A stretch of DNA of 64,000 nucleotides from Ulota crispa. Its lineage: Eukaryota > Streptophyta > Bryopsida > Orthotrichales > Orthotrichaceae. This document shows positions 34,811-46,437 of this stretch, one piece after another (position 1 is the stretch's first letter; each line of letters begins with the position of its first letter). The DNA lies in the NCBI GenBank assembly GCA_963920765.1, contig OY987248.1:15782539-15846538 (forward strand), written 5' to 3'. Position numbers and translations under genes: made by a program. The notes below the pieces were generated by a model, which ran no database searches, had not been told where the DNA came from, and worked only from the letters and a program-made list of their open reading frames with translations.

Positions 34811-35278
34811 TCACAGGTTCAGGATGTCGTCCAGCAGATCGCTCAGTTTCAGCCTCTTCAGCAGCTTTCCCAGGCACAGCACATCCACCCTCTTGTGCTT
34901 CTTGTCCTCCACCACGTCCAGCACCACGTCCACCACGCCGTTCACCAGGTCGCCCAGCTCCAGCAGGTCCAGCTCCACCTTCACCGTCAGCTTCACCGAC
35001 GCGCTCACCACAATCTCCAGCTTCACGTCCAGCAAGTACGGCACGTCCAAGTGCACCTTCACCGGCCCCACGACTGTCACCGCCCCGCCCTTGCACGCCA
35101 CCGGCTTACCGGCGCCCACGTACAAATTCACCAACGACGGGCACTTGCCCAGGTTGAGATTCAGCTTCACCTTCAAGTCCAGGCCCGCCACGACCGAAGC
35201 GGCCGAGCCGTGAGCAGTGGCGACGAACGACGCCGCCATCAGGCAGAGCAGCACCAGACTCCTCATCGACGTCGCCAT
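34811..35278 (-). CDS. Small secreted protein, copy B
   Basis: Second copy of the 155-residue signal-peptide protein, reverse strand. By eye two nucleotide differences from copy A across the CDS: one silent, one changing the residue after YVG from Thr to Ala. Signal peptide, three mature cysteines, alternating beta pattern and Leu/Lys/Asp-rich C-terminus are the same. Promoter and 5' leader are also nearly identical. The 3' flank diverges sharply right after the stop codon. Both copies look functional. Function unknown. Confidence 0.85.
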   Translation of the reverse strand: MATSMRSLVLLCLMAASFVATAHGSAASVVAGLDLKVKLNLNLGKCPSLVNLYVGAGKPVACKGGAVTVVGPVKVHLDVPYLLDVKLEIVVSASVKLTVKVELDLLELGDLVNGVVDVVLDVVEDKKHKRVDVLCLGKLLKRLKLSDLLDDILNL

Positions 35279-35390
35279 CGCTCGCTGCCTCGATCCACGC
35301 TTGCGGGTGGAGGGTCGGGTGGAGGGTCGGGTGGAGCTGGAAGATCAAGTTCGAGAGGGAGAGATGATCAGAACTGGGGAGTGCAGCCGT

Positions 35391-35397
35391 CTTTATA
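35391..35397 (-). promoter_or_regulatory. TATA box of right secreted-protein gene
   Basis: TATAAAG on the reverse strand, 113 bp upstream of the ATG at 35278, mirror of 17809-17815. Confidence 0.7.
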
Positions 35398-35621
35398 CTT
35401 GCTCGTCGGTAACGGCGGACCCGGAACGATTTTTACATGGCTCACACGAGTAAATTAAAGCTTCGCTCCGAGCGGGTAATTTGCTGTGGTGTTAAGTTGC
35501 TTTTCTGTTCGATCGTTGGTGGGATGATTGAGATCGTACGACAATCCGGCAGCTCGCGGAGCCTCGGCAGCCCTTGGCGTTCTAAGGTAGAAATACCATA
35601 AACGCTTAAAATAAGCCACTT

Positions 35622-36085
35622 AAGGCCCATTCGCACTTGCTCTTTTGTAAAACCGTTTTAAAAACGCAAGAAGATTTTTCACTGTAGTTGGAAAAGCCTT
35701 GGAAAGCAATTTTCTTGAAGTTGGAAGGGGACATAATAATGCAGTATTCACACATGGGAGCAAAAGTGTATGGATATCATCAAGACGCTCTTTCGTAATA
35801 AACCCCCCAGCCACCATTACAAAATACCCATGAAATGATCCTGAAGAAGCTTGAATGTCCATTTTCTAGATGATTTTGTGTTACAAATACTCTGCTAAAA
35901 ATCTCTAAAGTCACACCATGTTATCCTCTAATTTTCTAAACCACCGGTATTACAAGCCTCCCAACAAGCTTGCCACCTAGGCTCGGAGGCTAAAACTACA
36001 TGGATGTGTGAACACAAATGTTTTAAACCCCGTGAAAAACCGTTGAAGCTTGCTAAACCTTAAGAACAAGTGCAAATGGGCCTTT
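35622..36085. repeat. TIR element with AAGGCCCATTTGCACTTG ends, right-arm copy
   Basis: Mirror copy of 17121-17585, therefore inserted before the outer blocks were duplicated or homogenised. Confidence 0.7.
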
Positions 36086-37910
36086 AGCCTCATAAGATAT
36101 GGGGAATTTCTTCAAAAATTATGCTCAATTTGTACAAAAACAAGGATAAGGAAGAATGCAAAGAAAAAAAAAACTCAAGAATGAATATTTTATGCAATAT
36201 AAATATGGATTCTTCATTGGGACCCCATTCTTGTTTCATAGGAGTATCTTAAACGGTTATCTCCATAACCTTGTTCCGAAACAAGTGTGAACCAATCAAA
36301 TGCAAGAAAATAGCATCTTTTCAAAATCTTTCATGATCCTTTTCAAAGCAAGCTATTGTTGGCTTTAGAATAGTCTACTTCTCCTCGTAGAGGATGGATA
36401 ATGGTTTATGGTATTCCTAACTTACGAGCATTGCAGCCAAGCGCTACAAAGGCAATTTCGGATCAACGGGTGTCAATCAATCCAACCCTAGGGTGGCAAC
36501 CCACAATAGGGGGGTTCAAACATAAAATTTGGCTTAGGAGTTTCTCACCCCCAATGGTCCTAGCTCATTAGTGAATTACTTTTGTTCACTCGCATGCCCA
36601 AAGTCTGAGACACCTGTGAGCATGTGAGTTTGCCGTCAGCTTCAAGTAGGGTTTTGTACACAAGTTGGAATTTGAGCTTGGTTTATTTTATTGTGTGCCT
36701 CAAAGTGAATGCTTGGAATATCCTCACCTCCACTACTGCGCTTCATTGTTCGCAGCAATCTTCAACTACCAATCCATCAAAACACTTCTTCTCTCTCACT
36801 CTTTCTCTTTCTCTCTTTAAATCAACTCTTGCTCCGCCACTAACTCGAACAAAAACTCTCTCCTACCTTTGAGCCTCTAATTCATCAAAGTAAAGTAGCT
36901 CTCCTCTGCTACTCCCTAATTGCCCTAATTTGCTCGCTCCTTCTCTATCCCAAATTGCCCTCATTTGCTTGTAGAAACGAAAATCATTCCCCAAGTACAG
37001 GACCCTACGCCTCTTCGTATCTCAACAAATTTGTGGGAACATATGTCAGATTAGGGATTAATTCAAAAGGGTTTCTTTTTTTTAGCGTTAGAAAGGATGT
37101 GTGAGGGATTGGATTGTGAGCAGGGGAGAAATTATTGCAAGGATTCAAGGCGCTCCACACGCAAACCCTGCTCTAAGCTTTCTAACAAAATTTTGCAATC
37201 AAGGCACCTAAAGAGACAAGAATGTGTTGCAGGTTGCGTTTAGGGTTCAGCTTTTGCAACAATAATGTTGCAAGAGCAGGACAAGCACAAGCACTTTGAG
37301 CAAGAGCACTAGCACGAGCGGGATGTGTGGGTGGCTACCTCCATCCACATTCAAGCTCTAACCCAAATTGGTACTCAGAGAGGCTCAAGGTAAATTTTTG
37401 GAGTCAGGATTGCTAGAAGGCGAGCATGTGAGCATGAGCTTGTGAGTTTGAGAGCCTATGAGCAGGAATTTTTCAAGTAAATGTTGGGGTGCAATACCTA
37501 TGACCATGGGACTTTAGTAGAAATCCGAAATAATAAGTAGGCCATATCATCTGGATTTTGGACCCCATGGAGTTTGTGTTTACTCATTGTTGATTTAGTT
37601 ACAATAGAGTCCAATGTTGATTTAATGTACATGTTGGCACTATATCATTGCTTAGGCAGTGTCCAATAAAGCAACAATAATTCAACACTAAATGATACAA
37701 TCTTGCCTTTGCACTTATTAAACAAACAGTATTGTGACAACATTAAGATAGTGCAATTTTTTTTCATTTCCAAGTCAATACTAGGTACATTCAAATTGTT
37801 TAAATGCTTATTATACAAGTAGTTAAGGTATAATATTGTACCAACTATGTTTCCTTGTTGAATCACCAATCTTCATTAATAACATTGTTTTGACACTGTT
37901 TTGACATTAT

Positions 37911-40900
37911 TCATGCGCTATATCTATACTTTTTAAGCAACATTTGTACAATTATACAATGTTGTTCATGCATCAATATTTGTGAGAAAGTAAAGTGTTT
38001 TAAATTCCAAAAACTATTCATTGACCAAATACTATGAACAATATTAGCAATTGAACACTTAAAGAACTTGAAAGAGTTTACAAGGAAGTAATTCACTTTA
38101 ATAAAAATGAAAATCCACTCATACAAAGTATTTAAAATTTGAATGAATTTACAAAGTAGAAGTCTACTTTCATAAAATGAGGAACTACTTGTACAGCTTT
38201 CAAAATAGAAGTTATAAGCACCTACTTGTGCTTGTGACCACTTCAACTCTGCACACTCCACAGTAGTGTTGAAACACATATACTGATACATTTGTACAAG
38301 CGCCAAATTTTTTGTTACCTTGTTTCTTTTGGAATCCAAAAAGCTGCATTGAAATAACAAACAAAGTTGACAATACAAAGTCCTCTCCTCTTCACCAACA
38401 TCTTCCATTTGAATGGCGACTGAACTGTACCACTCTTTTCCATGGAATTTGTGAGATGCTTGTGCATACATTGGCCAATCACCAAATCAAGTACCACCAC
38501 CAGGTGGTATAGCCAATGATCTATAAACTTGCAGTACCTGTAATTGATAAGAGGAAACATCATATGTCAACAGATGTTTCAAATTCTAAGATCTAATAAG
38601 GTGTAATGAGCCTCTTACTAGCAAAACTCTCAAAAAACTTGACTAGGATTGTACAACACTGGCTTCAGATTAAAAAAAAGTAGCATATCTACTACAGAAG
38701 TCATTTTTCAAGTAAACAAAGGACATCTGAAATGAACTACAATACTTGAAGAAACTATACATAAGAGGAATCTAAGAGGATATCAGACAAAAAGTTCAGA
38801 CAACCACTAGTATACAAGTTGACTGTCAATAAAAATTCCCTAAAAATTTTCACAAATTTTAAGCTCCAAAACTTACAAAAGGGAAGTCATTATTCACTTA
38901 CTCCAACATCTTTCAAATTGTTGTCAAGTGTGTAGGCTTTCAAGGCTGTTGCCAACTCTAGACCAATCTCTGGTTGCGCAAAAAGTATCCGTTGTAGCTT
39001 ACTTGGATTTGAATAGCTAGTAGTGGCAATGCCATCAAGTGCCAAAGTGTGCATTTGTAAGGTAGTTTGGTATCCAGCCAAGATGTTTTGCCCAACCTCC
39101 ACAGCCTGTAATCAATTGAAAATATTATCGTATTATAACATAACAACTTAAACACTTAGCTTTCACCACTATTTTGAAACTACTCAAAGGCTAGCTACCG
39201 TTGGAACCAAAATCTATATATTGAAAATATATGAAACAAGACAAATGTATACATGGAAATAGACATAAGAGAAAATGGGCAATTTTAATTATTTTTTGTA
39301 CTACTTCAACTATGGAATTTAAAAATTTGCTTCACATATCAACTCAACAAGTTTGAAGCACAAGTAGGCAATGCATACCAAGTCTAGGGCTGTTGTTTTC
39401 TCAACAATGGGTGCAAATCCTTCTCTTTCTTGGGCATATTTTTGAAGTGTTTGTAAACTTCTATTGTGCTTGACAATATAGTTTATATACTCTTTACGAT
39501 TGTTGCGTCTATAAGCTGCTTTCATTAAAGCAATATGCAAGTGCTCATAAATATTAGAGCTATATTCAAATGGCGTACCAGATTGCCAAATTGCATCACT
39601 AAAGTGGCTCATTGCATGGACTTTCACTAAATGAAAATCTAATTTTTGCCATCCTGACAATGCTCCTGTGAATGCCTGAATTGCTCTAAAACAAACAACA
39701 AAAAGTAACAATGAGTTTTTACTTCACTAAAAACAATGACTTTCACTACATGAGCAAACTTACTCTTCTATACATCCATCTTATCTTCAAAACACAATAA
39801 AGTAGATGTAATTAGATAAGCATTCAATTTAAGTTGGAAAGAAAAACACAAAAAGTCATCAACTCTTATATGAGCTAATCACTTACTCTTGCATGAGCTG
39901 ATCCATATGTGCAAGGGACTCCTCAGTGTGTTCCTTTGAACAGCAAGCTTTCTCATACCACCTTAAAAATTTCACAACGGCTTTAATGATATCCCTCCTA
40001 AACAATCCAATTATGCATACAACAATCACCTGGCACCACAATTGACATGGATGATTGTTAAATATAGGTTAAAAAAGTCCCTTTAGTTTAAAGCTTATCA
40101 ATTGTGCTAGAATTACAGATGGTTCCGGAGTTGTTCTGGAATTGCAATTATATTTACAACAATTCAGTTTTTGAGCTCTTCAGTTTGATGATATTTACAA
40201 CAGAAATACAAAGAGTTCATATTTACTAACCTGCATTACTGATCAATGTTCAAAAGCTGCATAATTTGAATTGGAAGAAAAGTACCCTCTTTTGTCTGTG
40301 CCAGGAACTCAAAATTTAGAAAATCTTGAAGAATTCTTAATACAAAGAAGTCTCTGATCCAATTCGGGAAGAATGGTTGTAGACGTTGAAGTTGCAATGC
40401 TTCTCAATATATCAACTAGTGTCTTAAACACTCCTAGATCAGACTGATGCAACATGTCAACATTCAGTGCTCTATAGGGGTTGCCAAATATTGTATCCCC
40501 CCCTGCAAAGCTCCATAGAGCACACTGTTCCAGACAAATCATTAGACAAACTTAACATGATCTATATATTTCAAAGTTATGCTTAACATAGCAACTAATT
40601 ATCTTTGAGGTTACAAGTGCAAAACAAAATGAGATAAGAGACACACTTGTACATGATGAATAGAATATTGTTTGGAAAGGTCAGCGGCCCTTGATGGAGA
40701 AGATTTTTGAATCTCTTCTAAGAGCTTCTTCATTTCCATCTCTGTTCTATAAAGGAAACTCTCATGCACAGCATTCAACTTATCTAAAGGGCACAAACAC
40801 ATGCTACAAAGGAGCATACACTTGTTTGTGTTGAAGGTACACGTGACTTGTACAAACCAACACTCTCTTAGTAATAATTAAAACCAAACATATCTCCAAA

Positions 40901-42228
40901 AGATCAAATGTAAGTATTGCAAAGTATAATTTAGAATCATTTATAACTTGTATAAAAACTTATAGAACTTGTACCTTACAACCCTCGGATGATTGCACAC
41001 ATACGCATATAGCCTAGGATACACCCATTGCTCTTCACCAGTAGGATCTAATAGTAAGATTCCTCTGCAATAAACAAGTACCATCAAGTCAAATTTGAAA
41101 TGGTAATATTAAGTTAAATTTGAAATACTGTACCCAACAAAAATTTGAAACAAAGCTCAATATCATAATTAGGCTTACGTTTTGCTGGCATCTTTCAATT
41201 GTTTTAAAACATGCTCCAAACAAATCTGAAAAAGTTGCAATCTCTCTAAATGGATTGACTCGATAGTTGGAAGTAAGGGAAAAATTGCTAAACGAGCATG
41301 TCCCTCATCCAAATATCTGTTTTCACAAGATATATTTCCTATGCTGAACACTAGAGGATGCCCGCTAACTTTCCCATCTTTGGACAATGAGGTTTGATTG
41401 CTATAAAATATTAATGGAGCAATCACGGCACCTTCAATATTGACATGCTCTTGCAAAGACACAACAAGAGATTTTAGCAACAAGAGATTTTAATAAAATT
41501 GAGTTAAAGTTCTAGACTAGGAAACCAACAATGTATTAAAATAAAATCAATACAACTTACTTGCATCTGTTCCCACCAATTTGCTGTGTTGGGAGTAGAG
41601 TACAACTTTTCATCCATAGTCAAACTCTTAGAGTTTGGGTATATTTCAAACCCTCAGCTACAATAGGGAAAGAGAATAGAGACCCTAAAGCATCTAGAGG
41701 GTCTCGATAATGTAAAGTGTGCCCTTGTATGAATTCTTTTTTCCAACCATCCGCTGTAGTTAAGGTGTCTCCTTCATAGCTCTCTAATTCAGCAACTGAT
41801 CTTACGGAAACATCTTCTAACTTGAAGCTTGGGTGAAATAAAACTTGGTTGAACAAAACATTTATATCTCTTATTGATAAGCCGCTATTATTTCTACAAG
41901 TACGTATCCAATGAACCAAGCTGAATGTAGAATCATAAGAGGCCTTCGAATCATCCTCTTCAAAGATGGGAAAGTATGTGTCATCCTCAGGTGACTCAAA
42001 TACAGGAGTAGGTGGATCTAAACTAGCATGAGTTGGTGAATCTACATTTTGACCTGTAGTTGAACTTCTTGGCCTTTTGGATCCACATCCCAAATATCTC
42101 TTATGAGCACCTAGAGCCCCAACATTCCCAAATCCAGTGGCTCCACAAGTAGTATTAGTCAAGGCCTTTTCCATTGCAGTAGTACAAGTAAAGGCTCCCA
42201 AGCTTGTCCACAAGCACCTTTGCTGCAA
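37911..42228 (-). pseudogene. Plavaka-like transposase, damaged, at least nine exons
   Basis: Exons by splice phase: 42228-41561, 41447-41179, 41064-40980, 40862-40647, 40524 to about 40260, 40029-39887, 39685-39379, 39105-38902, 38537 to about 37911. Family marks in order: a C..H..C finger-like start (FGNVGALGAHKRYLGC), 'TANWWEQMQ', then 'IAPLIFYSNQTSL..HPLVFSIGNI', a cysteine cluster (CMLLCSMCLCPLDKL), 'NVDMLHQSDLGVFK', 'FHLVKVHAMSHF' and 'EHLHIALMKAAYRRNN'. These match the order in Plavaka (CACTA/EnSpm-related DDE) transposases, which cut and paste their element in the nucleus. Damage: frameshift near 41655, frameshift near 40340, in-frame TGA about 38485, and the expected Asp of the Y-S-D-x-T motif is Asn (41397-41399). 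Several junctions are exact, so the gene decayed recently. Confidence 0.75.
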
Positions 42229-42299
42229 CAGGATATTAAAGGTAGGGGTCTTTCAACTCTGCACAGGCAACACATATGAGCATGTCAAAATCACAAATT

Positions 42300-43984
42300 T
42301 GAACAAGGAAATGTTAAACTAAGTAAGTGTTTGGTGATTTGGTTGTGTAACATGCCATACCATAAAGAAAATTGTGGTTGTACATGGAAGGCAAGAGGTA
42401 AACAACAGAACCTATTGCACTTTCTTCCAGAATTGATGTAGCTGCTGCTGCTAAAATATGGCCACAGTCCTCTTGATCCACTCTCTCAATACAAAATGCA
42501 TTATATGCAATCTGGCGAGCACTCTAGCGTACTAGTCATTTGTCAAGACTAAATTTGTTCTAGGAATGCGTCTGAGATAGGAGCTTCAAGCTTGAAATCA
42601 GCCACATAATTTTACCAAAAAGCTCGAATTAGGATACATGATAAATTGCAGTCTTTTGATGCCCTAGAACTGAGAGCTTTGTGAAGTAGCTTCCGCTCTA
42701 CAATCCACTAGAGTGCCGCACAATTAGCTTCAGGAGAAAAAAGTCAGGTTACAACAGAGTCCTTTTAGCATGGTTTTCATTGAAAAAAAACAAATTGTTT
42801 GAACAAAGTCTACATAATATCAAAATAAAAATCCTCTTTACGGCTAATAGGCAAATAGAAATAGCTTTGCAAAATAGAAGAAAAAACCTAAAGGATTTGG
42901 AGACATGCAAAAAACTAGGGTTCATCACTTGAGAAAGACACAAACAATTAGGGTTCATCACTCCAGCAGACCAAAAGCTAACTTCATGAGACTTTGAAGT
43001 AGTTTGCATTGCCAATATCCTTAAAATAAACAAGCCTCTAGTCAAAATACCATGCTTGCTACTACGCAAAGTTTCAAACTGCAGATTCTTCAAATTCAAG
43101 TCTTAGAGATTGTTTCTCTATGAGCAAAGGCTTTGATTCATTATAAGACTCATGCGCACTTTCTTGAAATGAGAAATCCAAACTGTGACTATAATTTTTC
43201 TAATTCTCTACCAAAATTCATGTTCTTGCAAGGCGACTACAAGCGCAGGAGCGTGTAAAGGATAGGGAATAGGGTTTATCAATTGAGAAAGAGGTTGTAA
43301 GCTTACAACTTTGAGGAGACTTGATAAGACTTGCAGCTTTAGTGGATTTATGACAGCTTGAGATGAGGTCTTGATATTTTTCATTCGCTAAATGAATTTC
43401 CATCAACGAATGCCTCAATCCATCTGCATGCATTGACGACTGAGATTGGACAAGTATCAACGGTTGGTAATTCTCCTAGGGTTAAATAAGTGTTTTTTCT
43501 GCTGCTTCTCGTTAACATGTGTCTCTCTCAAACACCTTCTATTTCCTGGCAGTCCGTGCGTGACCGTGACCCTAGCCTTCCTCCTTTGCCATCGCCAAGT
43601 CTAGCAAGCTCCCCGCTTCTTCCACCTCCAATGCCCCTGCTAATCCAAAATCAACATCAACTCCGAAAACATCCTAGGAGCGATTGGTGCATCATGAACA
43701 AGCAACTGAACTCATCTTCAAGGCTGGCGATCAGTAGAAGAAGCATCATTGTTGACGTTGGCATGTGGCAAGAGAAGCATCGTCTTCAAAGCTGGCAAAT
43801 GATGCGAGCAAGAGAAGCAGCAGTAGCGGTAGGAGAAGCGCTTGCTAACGCCTTGTATTGCCACGCAACTGCAGCCGTGGTAGCTCGTCTCCTATGCAGT
43901 TGTTTTACTAGTAGTTTTTACTAGTAGTTTTTGTGCACTTACTAGTATATATGCAATTTTGAGGAAGCGAATCGATCTTCAGCA
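42300..43984. promoter_or_regulatory. Central region between the two transposon genes
   Basis: Lies between the divergent genes and presumably holds both promoters. No domain-bearing frame. A frame at 43490-43924 is low-complexity (Pro/Leu/Ser then Ala-rich) and may be leader or part of a first exon of the rightward gene. No TATA box can be chosen with confidence. Confidence 0.3.
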
Positions 43985-46437
43985 ATGGCGCCAAGTTACG
44001 CAATGCTGACAGGTAATGGCAGGCGACTGCTAGTTGATAGTTGATTTACATTTTTGTATGCATTACTTTATACTTGTTTTTCACATATGTTTTCAAGTGC
44101 TTTCCTTGACGACTTTAGCAATGGCTGATTCTAGGTGGAGACCGCCATCAAGGCGTTCGCCATTTCTTTCCGCTGGTGCTGCTCAATCACCATATGCACA
44201 ACCTCTTGTCCAATCTATCAAATTTGGGCCTCCAAATAGTACTGGAGATCCGGTTGCTCCTAAAGCAAGTGCTGCAAATGCCACTGCAAATGCCACAAAT
44301 CCAAATCCGGCTGCTCCTGAAACGTTAGGTAATAATATAGTGATTTTTTTATGTTTTTGGATATAATGTGGTGTCCCAAGAGATGCAATGCATTTTTGAT
44401 GTGTTTTTTATGCAATGCATTTTTATGTGATGCGTTTTTGAAATGCGATGCGTTTTGGAAATGCAATGCGTTTTGGAAATGCGATGCGTTTTGGAAATGC
44501 GATGCATTTTGGAAATGCAATGCATTTTGGAAATGCGATGCGTTTTAGAAATGCAATGCGTTTTGGAAATGCGATGCGGTTTTATGCAATGTGAAGAGTT
44601 AAGTGATATTTTTGTAGTTTACCTTTCAAAGTGTACTAACATCAATTTAGATTTGGTAGATGGAATGTCTGCATCAGATAGAATTCTTTTGCACAAACTA
44701 AAAAAGGATGCAAAAGAGCAATCAACTCAAATTGTGAAGCTTACGGACATGCTGGCTGCAATGGTTCAAGAAACCATACCCCCTCTTTTGTGCACTCAGT
44801 GGGAGTTTGTGAAGGTATGGTCAATGTTTTTGATGTTACCATTTTTTTTATTCAACTTTATATTATTTTTATTATGTGTGTCATTGTTAAGTGTGTCAAT
44901 TTCATTAATTAAATAGTTAATATGTTCAAATGATAGCGAAGGTTGGCTTTAATTGGATAATCATCCGCTCCTTCCTTCTTGGGAAGGATCCATCTGTAAG
45001 TTGCATACATCTAGTGCAAGATGACATCAAACAAGTTATTTTAGAGGATTTTGGTGTTTTGAAGATCTAGTTATATGTAAAAAATTTGACCAAGCATGGG
45101 ACCTCAGTCTAGCTTAGAACCTGGCCTCCAAAGTAGAGTGTCACGCAAATTTTGAGATGCTAGAGGCCATATAACAAGAGTGATGAAAAATGAGTTCTAC
45201 CGTCTATTGAAGATTCCTAAGCCCCTTGCCAATGAATCAAGTGAAGTGAAAGTCGCATGGAGAAGCCAACTTGCTATGATGCATGAAGGTGTGCCGATTC
45301 ATCTTTATTTTGACTCACACTGTCTTCTTGTAATATGACTACTTTTATTTGAGGAAGCCTTCTACTGGTTATCTTGTTGGAGTTTTTTTGTTTGTTTTTG
45401 GCTTTGTTGTGAAGTTGAGGTTAAAATGACACTCATAGTGGATCAATGTTCAAACTTTTTAGTGTTTTAACTTTTCCTCTCAACCTCAATCTCTTACTTA
45501 GTTTTATGTTCTTGGAGTTCTTTTGTCTATCTAGGGTTGTGAGGCTCTAATTGTGTAAGCTTACAACACATTTGAAAATTTTGAATATTAAATTTTAAAT
45601 TAGAGATTATTAGGACATCAATCAAATAGCTGCAAAAATTGTCATGTGTACAATTAGTTGCATCGTTTTGTTGGCAATTGTGCTTGATGCAAGGGTCAAT
45701 CCATGCAAACAAGTCCATTGATGTTTCAAATGCTTTGGTTACATAGGTGTCTATTTGAAGAGTATTTGACGTCAAGAGTCAAATTGAAAAGGTATTAGTA
45801 TCTAGTGCAGTTTAATAAAAAAATATTCCTTTTTGTTATATTTGCAATAACTTTTCTAAAATTCTACTACATTGTGATTGTTTCAGAGGACACATGACAT
45901 TCTAGTATGGATTTGGAGGATCCTTACGGATCAAACGCAGTATATGGTGCAATATCAAAAGTTATGATAGGCTCCAAATATCCCAAAACTGGAGTGGTAA
46001 AACTCCTAATGCATCACGCAGCCTTCTTTGTATATGCCGTAAGTGATTTTTCTTACTTGTGTCCTTATTGTACATTTTACATTTGTATCAATTTGAGGTA
46101 TAATTGATTCTTATTAATTAATTGAACTTGTTGCAATGTGAATTTATTAATTTGAACTTGTTCCAATGTTGATTGCTCATATGTTCAATTTAATGTTCAT
46201 TGCTCAATTCAATATTTAGTTCTCATACGCTATGATATTTGTATTGTTTATTAGATGGAGTTGGCAATGGCAAATCAAAATTAGAGAGAAGGAGATTATA
46301 GGGAGCATGAAGCAAAAATGCTGAAAGTGCAAGAGTATTTGATGGAGTGCGCTCCCTTCATAAAAAGTTTGAAGATCATTGACCATAATGAGGCATTGGA
46401 AGATGGTAGTGGAAGTAGTGACTCCTTTCAGATGTAA
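43985..46437 (+). CDS. Second (accessory) gene of the Plavaka element
   Basis: Exons supported by phase: about 44099-44328 (first ATG at 44121, MADSRWRPPSRRSPFLSAG), 44651-44814 (coiled-coil-like, ILLHKLKKDAKEQSTQIVKL), 44942-44995, about 45158-45289 (VMKNEFYRLLKIPKPL), about 45905-46038 (DLEDPYGSNAVYGAISKVMI) and about 46290-46437, ending SFQM and a stop. An ATG at 43985 may mark a first exon. The N-terminus is Arg/Pro/Ala-rich and disordered, the C-terminal part helical. No known catalytic motif. CACTA-type elements often carry a second DNA-binding protein (such as TnpA of maize En/Spm). That role is inference. Exact exon set unproven. Confidence 0.5.
44388..44583 (+). repeat. Minisatellite, 18-bp unit, in an intron
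   Basis: About nine copies of GAAATGCGATGCGTTTTG with A/G variation at two positions. Lies in the intron after the first supported exon of the accessory gene. It stays open in three frames because the unit is a multiple of three, so the ORFs there are repeat artefacts. Confidence 0.9.

Larger units (their letters stand above)
34811..37071. repeat. Outer right arm of palindrome, near-identical block
   Basis: Reverse complement of 16136-18395. Similarity ends at about 37071 at 'ttcaaaagggt', after which this side has a T-run and the other side continues 'gggtgtgttgg'. Confidence 0.9.

Noticed and set aside
34688..35458. 256-codon frame on the + strand across copy B
   Set aside because: Same shadow effect, extended by chance into the promoter and not extended this way in copy A.
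43490..43924. 144-codon frame as an independent gene
   Set aside because: Low-complexity sequence within the transposon's central region, without motif or start-site support.
44260..44548. Repetitive 'FQNASH' and 'CVLEMR' type proteins
   Set aside because: Translations of the 18-bp minisatellite in different frames.
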